From: Clostridiales bacterium
Lineage (GTDB): Bacteria > Bacillota > Clostridia > Christensenellales > Aristaeellaceae
Reading direction: 5' to 3'
Assembly: GCA_012522875.1 (NCBI GenBank)
Contig: JAAYJP010000182.1
Location: 1 to 10,502, forward strand
Length of the DNA: 10,502 bases
Program-made: the position numbers and the translations under genes
Notes under the pieces: generated by a model
Database searches by the model: none
Seen by the model: only the letters and a program-made list of their open reading frames with translations
Told to the model about the DNA's origin: nothing
Shown here: positions 5,662-10,502 of the stretch, one piece after another
Layout of the letters: each line of letters starts with the position of its first letter
Position numbering within the stretch: position 1 is the stretch's first letter

Positions 5662-7425
5662 ATGAACATGATATCGCTCACCATTGACGGAATTAAGGTG
5701 GAGGTGCCCGAGGGCTCCACGGTGCTGGATGCCGCGCGCAAGGCCAACATCCGCATCCCCACCCTGTGCTTTTTGGAGGAGATCAACGAGATTGGTGCCT
5801 GCCGCATGTGTGTGGTGGAAACCGGCGCCCGGACACTCCAGGCTGCCTGTGTGCTGCCCGCCACCCAGGGCATGGATGTGAAGACCAACACCCGCCGGGT
5901 GCGCCACGCGCGCAAAACGGTGCTGGAATTGATCCTGTCAAACCATGACAAGCGCTGCCTTTCCTGCGTGCGCAGCCAGAACTGTGAGCTGCAGCGCCTG
6001 GCGCTGGAGCTTGAGGTGACCGACGAAACCGCCTTTAGCGGCGAGCGCACGGAGTATGAGGTGGACAACCTGTCCCCGTCCATCGTGCGGGACAACAACA
6101 AGTGCATCAACTGCAGACGCTGTGTCTCCACCTGCTACAAGGTGCAGGCAGTCGGCGTCATCGGCCCAGTGGGCCGCGGGTTCAGAACCAGTATCGAGTC
6201 TGCCTGGGATATGTCCCTCAATGACACCGCCTGCATCGGCTGCGGCCAGTGCATCGCCGCCTGCCCGGTGGGGGCGCTGAAGGAAAAGGAAGAGTCCCCC
6301 CTGGTCTGGAAGATGATCCATGACCCCAACAAGCACGTGGTGGTGCAGACCGCCCCCGCGGTGCGCGCGGCGCTGGGCGAGGAGTTTGGCCTGCCCATGG
6401 GCACCAACGTCACCGGCAAGATGGTGGCGGCCCTGCGCCGCCTGGGCTTTGACCAGGTGTTTGACACCGACTTCACCGCTGACCTGACCATCCTGGAGGA
6501 AGCCACGGAGCTGATCGGCCGCATCCAGAACAAGGGCGTGCTGCCCATGATCACCTCCTGCTCCCCGGGCTGGATCAACTACTGCGAGACCTTCTACCCG
6601 GAGTTTATCCCCAACCTGTCCAGCTGCAAATCCCCCCACGAGATGATGGGTGCCTTGATCAAGAGCTACTACGCGGAGAAGTCCGGCTTAAATGCCAAGG
6701 ACCTGGCGGTGGTATCCGTGATGCCCTGCACCGCCAAAAAGATCGAGGCGGACCGCGAGGAGCTGGCCGCCACCGGCTTCCCGGATGTGGACGCGGTGAT
6801 CACCACCCGGGAGCTGGCCCGGATGATCAAGTCCAACGGCATTGACTTCCTGAGCCTTCCGGATGAGGAGTTTGACAGCCTCCTGGGCGACAGCACCGGG
6901 GCGGGCGCCATCTTTGGCGCGACCGGCGGCGTGATGGAGGCGGCGCTGCGCACCGCCTATGAGACCATCACCGGAAAGACCCTTGAGAACCTGGAGTTCC
7001 ACATGGTACGCGGGGTTGAGGACGTGAAGGAAGCGGTTATCCCGCTTGGGGATCTCAACCTGCGCGTGGCGGTTGCCCATGGCACCGCCAATGCCAAGAC
7101 CCTGCTTGAGAGCATCAAAAGCGGCGAAAAGCAGTATGACTTCATCGAGATCATGGGCTGCCGAGGCGGCTGTGTGGACGGCGGCGGGCAGCCGCTGGTT
7201 GACGCGGAAACCCGCGTGCGCATGGACCCCAGAAAGATGCGCGCCCGGGCGCTCTACCAGGCGGATGAGGGCATGACCTACCGCAAGAGCCATGAAAACC
7301 CCGGCGTGAAGCGCATTTACGAGGATTACCTGGGTGAGCCCAACAGTCACAAGGCCCATCAGCTACTGCACACCCACTACACCGCCCGGAACAAGTACAA
7401 GACCCCGCAAAAACCCCAAGCCTGA
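5662..7425 (+). CDS. hydA: Catalytic [FeFe] hydrogenase subunit (HydA/HndD)
   Basis: The 587-residue product has the NuoG-like cluster series: [2Fe-2S] Cys36/47/50/63, a His95/Cys99/102/108 [4Fe-4S] site, and two ferredoxin [4Fe-4S] motifs (Cys148/151/154/158 and 191/194/197/201). The H-cluster domain has motif 1 TSCSPGW (298-304), motif 2 MPCTAKKIE (Cys356) and motif 3 IMGCRGGCVDGGGQP (Cys500, Cys504). Cys300 aligns with the proton-relay cysteine. Ser301 stands where the TSCCP consensus has a second cysteine, normally a cluster ligand. The usual MAC of motif 3 is MGC. It lacks the C-terminal [2Fe-2S] extension of Thermotoga HydA. With HydB and HydC it should couple NADH and ferredoxin to H2. 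The start lies 15 bases after hydB, and the binding-protein gene follows after 32 bases without a terminator. No signal peptide. Confidence 0.96.
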   Translation: MNMISLTIDGIKVEVPEGSTVLDAARKANIRIPTLCFLEEINEIGACRMCVVETGARTLQAACVLPATQGMDVKTNTRRVRHARKTVLELILSNHDKRCLSCVRSQNCELQRLALELEVTDETAFSGERTEYEVDNLSPSIVRDNNKCINCRRCVSTCYKVQAVGVIGPVGRGFRTSIESAWDMSLNDTACIGCGQCIAACPVGALKEKEESPLVWKMIHDPNKHVVVQTAPAVRAALGEEFGLPMGTNVTGKMVAALRRLGFDQVFDTDFTADLTILEEATELIGRIQNKGVLPMITSCSPGWINYCETFYPEFIPNLSSCKSPHEMMGALIKSYYAEKSGLNAKDLAVVSVMPCTAKKIEADREELAATGFPDVDAVITTRELARMIKSNGIDFLSLPDEEFDSLLGDSTGAGAIFGATGGVMEAALRTAYETITGKTLENLEFHMVRGVEDVKEAVIPLGDLNLRVAVAHGTANAKTLLESIKSGEKQYDFIEIMGCRGGCVDGGGQPLVDAETRVRMDPRKMRARALYQADEGMTYRKSHENPGVKRIYEDYLGEPNSHKAHQLLHTHYTARNKYKTPQKPQA

Positions 7426-7457
7426 CCTCTGGACGGCCACCGAGAAAGGAAAAACGG

Positions 7458-8405
7458 ATGAATCTCTCCAAAAAAGCCTTTGCTCTTCTGCTGTGTGTGA
7501 TGCTTGTTTCCGTTTCGTTTCTGGCCATGGCTCAGCAGGCCCCCGTGCGGGTGGCGGCCCTGAAGGGCCCCACCGCCATGGGGCTGGTGAAGCTGATGGA
7601 CGACAGCCGGGAGGGGGACAAATATGCCTTCACCCTGGCGGCCAGCCCCGATGTGCTGGTGCCCGCCATCGCCAAGGGCGAGGTGGACATCGCCTGCCTG
7701 CCGGTCAACCTGGCCGCCATCCTCTATAAAAACACCAAGGGCGCCATTCAGGTGACCAATGTGAACACCCTGGGCGTCATCTACATCCTGGAAAAGGGCG
7801 AGGGCGTGAAAGCGCTTTCCGACCTTTCAGGCCGCAAGGTCTATGCCAGCGGCAAGGCTTCCACCCCCGAATATGCCCTCACCTATCTGCTTGAAAAAGC
7901 CGGGGTCAAGGATGTGACGGTGGAATGGAAGGCCGAGCACGCGGAAGCCCTGGCCGCCTTCCTCCAGGACCCGGAAGGCCTGGCCATGCTGCCCCAGCCC
8001 TTTGTGACCGTGGCGCAGACCAAAAATGATCAGATCAAGATTGCCCTGGACCTCACCCGGGAATGGGAACAGGTGACTGGCGACACCATGATCACCGGCG
8101 TCACCGTGGCCAGAAAGGCCTTCCTGGAAGATAACCCGCAGGCCGCGGCCCAGTTCCTCAAGGATTACGAGGCCTCAGTCGCCTATGTAAACGCCAACAC
8201 CAAGGAAGCGGCGGAACTCATTGGAGGATTTGAGATCGTGGCCGCCCCGGTGGCGGAAAAGGCGCTGCCCTACTGCAACATCACCTTCATCCAGGGCGAG
8301 GACATGGAAAAGGCCCTGGTGCCCTTCTACCAGATGCTGTTTGACCAAAACCCCCAGTCCGTGGGCGGACAGATGCCGGATGCGGCATTCTATTACAAAC
8401 CTTAA
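7458..8405 (+). CDS. ABC transporter substrate-binding protein, NMT1/SsuA-like
   Basis: A 315-residue exported protein. Residues 1-25 are a signal peptide: basic N-terminus (NLSKK), a hydrophobic core, and an AMA cleavage site before Gln26. The mature part has the type II binding-protein pattern of nitrate/sulfonate/taurine and THI5 families, for example VAALKGPTAMGLVKLM (32-47), GEVDIACLPVNLAAILY (74-90) and LSGRKVYASGKAST (123-136). The ligand cannot be read from the sequence. There is no lipobox cysteine at the cleavage site (the only early Cys is Cys13 within the core), unlike most Gram-positive binding proteins. The start has a GAAAGGAAAAA purine stretch upstream. It lies 32 bases after hydA with no terminator, and its 3' end overlaps the permease gene. 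An import role is well supported; the link to hydrogenase biology is contextual. Confidence 0.88.
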   Translation: MNLSKKAFALLLCVMLVSVSFLAMAQQAPVRVAALKGPTAMGLVKLMDDSREGDKYAFTLAASPDVLVPAIAKGEVDIACLPVNLAAILYKNTKGAIQVTNVNTLGVIYILEKGEGVKALSDLSGRKVYASGKASTPEYALTYLLEKAGVKDVTVEWKAEHAEALAAFLQDPEGLAMLPQPFVTVAQTKNDQIKIALDLTREWEQVTGDTMITGVTVARKAFLEDNPQAAAQFLKDYEASVAYVNANTKEAAELIGGFEIVAAPVAEKALPYCNITFIQGEDMEKALVPFYQMLFDQNPQSVGGQMPDAAFYYKP

Positions 8406-9153
8406 TCGGTTCGGGCAGATCAGGGCGGCTTTAGCCGCCCTGATTTGGCTTGCCCTCTGGCAAATCCTGGCCATGGCCCTGGGGCAGGAGTATCTGCTGG
8501 CTTCCCCGGTTCAGGTGCTGGAAAGGCTGCTGCACCTGCTCACCCAGGGTGACACCTGGCTGGCCGCCCTGCGCTCAGGCGGGCGCATCGTGCTGGGCTT
8601 TCTGGCGGCGGCGCTCTTTGGCGCTGCCCTGGCCTTTTTAAGCGCGCGCTTTCCCTGGGTCAGGGACCTGACCCAGCCGCTGGTGTCCTCTGCCCGGGCG
8701 GTGCCGGTGGCCAGCTTTGTGATTCTGGCCATCATCCTGGTGTCCACCCGCTGGCTTTCGACCCTGATCGCCTTTGTGATCGGCTTTCCGCTGATCTTTG
8801 GCAATGTCACCGAGGGCATCTGTCGGCGGGATAAGGGGCTTAAGGAGGTGGCCCAGGTGTTCCGGGTGTCGGCGGCCAGGCGGCTGCTATACATCGACCT
8901 GCCGCAGATTTTGCCCTACTTCAAATCAGGCGCTGTGAGCGCCATGGGGCTGTGCTGGAAAAGCGGGATCGCGGCGGAGCTCATCGGCATCCCCGATGGC
9001 ACCATCGGCGAAAAGCTCTACATCGTAAAGGTGAACCTCTATACGGCAGAGCTGTTTGCCTGGACTGTGATCATTGTGCTTTTGAGCGGCGCCGCCAGCC
9101 GCCTGGTGGCCCTGGCCTCTGACGCCGCCATGGGCGGCCTGGAGAAGCTGTAA
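8380..9153 (+). CDS. ABC transporter permease, SsuC/TauC-like
   Basis: From ATG 8380 the product is 257 residues, the normal size for this permease family. Hydrophobic segments lie near residues 15-35, 69-89, 107-122, 125-145, 185-204 and 223-243, consistent with about six membrane spans. The cytoplasmic coupling loop (EAA-like) is EVAQVFRVSAARRLLYIDLP at 156-175, which docks the ATPase. The chosen ATG overlaps the binding-protein gene by 26 bases and has only a weak GGGCGGA upstream. The frame is open to 8221, but that region is the binding-protein gene out of frame. The next in-frame ATG falls inside the first membrane span. A 12-bp perfect inverted repeat occupies codons 14-22. The ATPase gene starts one base after the stop. 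Confidence 0.87.
   Translation: MRHSITNLNRFGQIRAALAALIWLALWQILAMALGQEYLLASPVQVLERLLHLLTQGDTWLAALRSGGRIVLGFLAAALFGAALAFLSARFPWVRDLTQPLVSSARAVPVASFVILAIILVSTRWLSTLIAFVIGFPLIFGNVTEGICRRDKGLKEVAQVFRVSAARRLLYIDLPQILPYFKSGAVSAMGLCWKSGIAAELIGIPDGTIGEKLYIVKVNLYTAELFAWTVIIVLLSGAASRLVALASDAAMGGLEKL
8419..8444 (+). repeat. Perfect 12-bp inverted repeat (intercistronic hairpin) in 5' end of permease gene
   Basis: The arms ATCAGGGCGGCT (8419-8430) and AGCCGCCCTGAT (8433-8444) are exact reverse complements, separated by TT. The RNA would form a GC-rich stem starting 13 bases after the binding-protein stop codon and inside the permease coding region. The following bases (TTGGCTTGCCC) lack a proper U-run, so this is not a standard terminator. 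It more resembles the 3'-protecting or attenuating hairpins found between binding-protein and permease genes in some ABC operons. Confidence 0.75.
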
Positions 9154-9154
9154 G

Positions 9155-9715
9155 ATGCTGGCGCTATATGAAGTGACCAAGCGCTACGGGGCGCAGACGG
9201 TGTTTGAGCATTTTACGCTTGGCATCGCCCCGGGCGAGCGGGTTTGCCTGATGGGCGCTTCCGGCTGCGGGAAAACCACGGCGCTGAGGCTGCTGGCCGG
9301 GCTTGAGCTGCCTGATGCCGGCCGGGTGAGCCGTGAAGGGGCCATCAGCCTGGTATTTCAGGAGGACCGCCTGCTGCGCGCCCTCACCCCCCTTGGCAAC
9401 CTGCGCCTGGTGACGGGCCGGGCCGCTGGGGGCCAGTTGGAAGGGCTTCTCAGCCGGCTGGGGCTGGGGGATAGCCTGAACAAGCCGGTCAGGGAGCTAT
9501 CAGGCGGCATGAGGCGGCGTGTGGCCATTGCCCGTGCACTGGCGGTGCCCTTTGACGCCCTGCTGCTGGATGAGCCGTTTAAGGGCCTGGATGCGGACAC
9601 CCGCAGCCAGGCGGCCAGGGTGATTTTGGAAGAAGCAAAAGGCAAAACCATCCTGCTGGTTGCCCATGACCCGGCGGAGGCCACGCTGCTTGACGCCCGG
9701 GTGATTCATCTGTAA
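9155..9715 (+). CDS. ABC transporter ATP-binding protein, SsuB-like, short form
   Basis: The 186-residue ATPase has all nucleotide-binding motifs: Walker A GASGCGKTT (34-42), Q-loop Gln69 (VFQED), signature LSGGM (115-119), Walker B LLLDEP (136-141), D-loop GLDADT (144-149) and switch His171 (AHD). The protein ends about 15 residues past the switch histidine, so it lacks the 50 or so C-terminal residues of typical SsuB/TauB proteins. The reading frame ends cleanly, so this is a compact member rather than a visible frameshift. GGAGAAG precedes the ATG, which lies one base after the permease stop. It should energise the adjacent permease on the inner membrane face. Confidence 0.92.
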   Translation: MLALYEVTKRYGAQTVFEHFTLGIAPGERVCLMGASGCGKTTALRLLAGLELPDAGRVSREGAISLVFQEDRLLRALTPLGNLRLVTGRAAGGQLEGLLSRLGLGDSLNKPVRELSGGMRRRVAIARALAVPFDALLLDEPFKGLDADTRSQAARVILEEAKGKTILLVAHDPAEATLLDARVIHL

Positions 9716-9723
9716 ACAACAAA

Positions 9724-9730
9724 AGGAGGG
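9724..9730 (+). promoter_or_regulatory. Strong ribosome binding site for small ACT-like gene
   Basis: AGGAGGG preceded by an A-run lies seven bases before ATG 9738, one of the strongest sites in the window. It suggests the small protein is translated efficiently and independently of the ATPase gene. Confidence 0.7.
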
Positions 9731-9737
9731 TATCGAC

Positions 9738-9986
9738 ATGGCACACGAGACCATCATGGCAATCCGGACCGACACCCGGCGGGACAACGCCGAGGCGCTA
9801 CAAAAAGTGCTGACGGAATATGGCTGCAACATCAAGCTGCGTCTGGGTCTGCACGAAGCGGGGGACAGATGCTCTGACTCCGGGCTGATCCTGTTGGTGC
9901 TGACAGGCCCCCAGGAGGAGATAGCGCGGTTTGAGGAAGCGCTCCAACAGGTGGCGGGGGTCCAGTACAAGACCATGGCGGTGTAA
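9738..9986 (+). CDS. Small ACT-like protein, TM1266-type hydrogenase-system regulator candidate
   Basis: The 82-residue product has an apparent beta-alpha-beta-beta-alpha-beta order typical of ACT/ferredoxin-like folds: strand ETIMAIRTD, helix NAEALQKVLTEYG, strand NIKLRLGLHE, strand GLILLVLTG, helix EEIARFEEALQQV, strand VQYKTMAV. Size, fold and hydrogenase context resemble the TM1266-like 'putative iron-only hydrogenase system regulator' group. The resemblance is by pattern and not verified. Two cysteines (Cys30 and Cys45 in GDRCSDSG) flank the central strand and could sense metal or redox state; this is inference. No DNA-binding domain is present. It is the last gene before the terminator, 22 bases after the ATPase gene, so it probably belongs to the same transcript. 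Confidence 0.72.
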   Translation: MAHETIMAIRTDTRRDNAEALQKVLTEYGCNIKLRLGLHEAGDRCSDSGLILLVLTGPQEEIARFEEALQQVAGVQYKTMAV

Positions 9987-10001
9987 GCCACCCCGGTTGA
10001 C

Positions 10002-10031
10002 AAAGAGGGGCATGTGCCCTTCTTTTGTTTT
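10002..10031 (+). terminator. Intrinsic terminator ending the hydrogenase/ABC operon
   Basis: AAAGAGGGGCA (10002-10012) pairs with TGCCCTTCTTT (10015-10025) across TG, with one G-T wobble, making an 11-bp stem. The 3' side runs into TTTTGTTTT, giving a U-rich tail. It starts 15 bases after the stop of the ACT-like gene and is the only convincing terminator in the window. The A-rich 5' flank could also allow function on the other strand. Confidence 0.88.
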
Positions 10032-10032
10032 G

Positions 10033-10041
10033 TGCTATGAT
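10033..10041 (+). promoter_or_regulatory. Extended -10 promoter for cupin gene
   Basis: TGCTATGAT is an extended -10 element (TGn plus TATGAT, five of six matches to TATAAT) in a locally AT-rich stretch right after the terminator. The region 16 to 18 bases upstream (around TGTGCC) gives no good -35, which extended -10 promoters can tolerate. Predicted initiation is near 10048, about 40 bases before the cupin ATG. Confidence 0.6.
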
Positions 10042-10086
10042 ATAGGAAAATGAACCCTGCGCGGCTGTGCGCGCCAAGGAGTGAGG

Positions 10087-10502
10087 ATGAACCAGGCGAA
10101 ACCGCTATTGATTGCACCCAAACCCCCTTTTCCCAACGCGGCGCTGCCAGTGTTGGTATACCCACAGGCGCTGGGGCCGGGGGATGATTTTGCGGCGCTA
10201 TTTGAAAAGAACGGCTGGCGTGGCATCTGGGTGAACGGGGTGTATGGCTTCGACCATTTCCATGCGGATGCCCATGAGGCCCTGGGCTGCGTTGCCGGCT
10301 GGGCCAGGCTGCGCCTGGGCGGGCCTGAAGGCATCGAGGTGAAGGTGCAGGCCGGGGACGCGGTGCTGTTGCCCGCAGGCACAGGGCACAGAAATCTGGC
10401 GCAGTCGGCGGACTTCAGCATCGTGGGGGCTTACCCGCCCGGCCAGTCGCCTGACTTGCAGCGGGGGGATGTGGCGGCCTACCCCGGGCTGCTGACCCGC
10501 GC
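10087..10502 (+). CDS. YjlB-like cupin protein (3' end outside window)
   Basis: The first 138 residues are visible and the frame is open at the window edge. Cupin motif 1 is present: Gly54, His57, His59, Glu64, Gly71 within GFDHFHADAHEALGCVAG. Motif 2 is present: Gly90, Pro96, Gly98, His101 in GDAVLLPAGTGH. The two histidines, Glu64 and His101 form the expected metal site. NGWRGIWVNGVY (42-53) and IVGAYPPGQSPDL (112-124) match the YjlB-type single-domain cupins of Firmicutes as I recall them; their reaction is unknown. The start is ATG behind AAGGAGTGAGG. It has its own promoter after the terminator, so it is a separate unit without evident functional tie to the hydrogenase. The family is about 165 residues, so roughly 25 are missing. 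Confidence 0.85.
   Translation, partial: MNQAKPLLIAPKPPFPNAALPVLVYPQALGPGDDFAALFEKNGWRGIWVNGVYGFDHFHADAHEALGCVAGWARLRLGGPEGIEVKVQAGDAVLLPAGTGHRNLAQSADFSIVGAYPPGQSPDLQRGDVAAYPGLLTR

Noticed and set aside
5112..6131. Long open frame on the - strand (339 codons) across the hydB-hydA junction
   Set aside because: It lies opposite two conserved genes whose cysteine motifs fix the + frame; GC-rich codon bias yields such antisense frames throughout the window, and the product has no recognisable motif.
8221..8379. Upstream extension of the permease gene
   Set aside because: It is the binding-protein gene read in another frame, Arg/Trp-rich and without membrane character; the family length fits ATG 8380.
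8419..8444. Hairpin as an intrinsic terminator
   Set aside because: The stem is strong, but the downstream bases lack a U-run and the permease and ATPase genes continue directly.
10050..10086. Small leader open frame starting ATG 10050 before the cupin gene
   Set aside because: It has only a weak AGGAAAA site almost at the predicted RNA start, reads out of frame into the cupin gene, and encodes nothing recognisable.
1..10502. CRISPR arrays, tRNA/rRNA genes, insertion sequences, transposase or integrase genes
   Set aside because: No direct-repeat arrays, structural RNA signatures or mobile-element genes were recognised; the window is continuous metabolic and transport coding sequence.

Overview
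The window is dense bacterial coding DNA, all on the + strand and visibly GC-rich. It carries most of an electron-bifurcating [FeFe]-hydrogenase operon, an ABC uptake system with a small ACT-like protein behind it, a terminator, and the start of a separate cupin gene. The gene order (sensor-type hydrogenase, DRTGG protein, PHP protein, NuoE-like HydC, HATPase, thioredoxin-like HndB, HydB, HydA) is one I associate with anaerobic fermentative Clostridia and relatives. The high GC would make this a high-GC member of that group. No rRNA or other taxonomic marker is present, so genus cannot be assigned.

Region 1 (1-2384) is regulatory. It starts with the last codons of an upstream gene, then a hydrogenase homologue whose proton-relay cysteine is replaced by alanine (a putative H2 or redox sensor). 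A one-domain DRTGG protein and a PHP-family phosphoesterase with a full metal-ligand set follow. Region 2 (2428-7425) is the enzyme: HydC (NuoE-like), an embedded HATPase/anti-sigma-type kinase, HndB, HydB (NuoF-like, FMN and Fe-S) and catalytic HydA. HydA, HydB and HydC are expected to couple NADH and reduced ferredoxin to H2 formation or uptake. Stop/start overlaps of 1 to 4 bases run from hydC through hydB, so enzyme and signalling genes are tightly co-translated.

Region 3 (7458-9986) follows hydA after 32 bases with no terminator. It encodes an NMT1/SsuA-like binding protein, a SsuC-like permease, a short ATPase and an 82-residue ACT-like protein resembling the TM1266-type 'iron-only hydrogenase system regulator' group. 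The transported substrate is unknown. A 12-bp perfect inverted repeat just after the binding-protein stop codon lies inside the 5' coding part of the permease gene and could tune the ratio of the two proteins.

Region 4 (9987-10502) holds a strong intrinsic terminator, an extended -10 promoter immediately behind it, and a YjlB-like cupin gene cut off by the window edge. Points most worth checking: the reciprocal substitutions at the Cys-Cys pair of the two hydrogenases, the signalling genes woven into the enzyme operon, the orphan transporter tied to hydrogenase genes, and the intercistronic hairpin.
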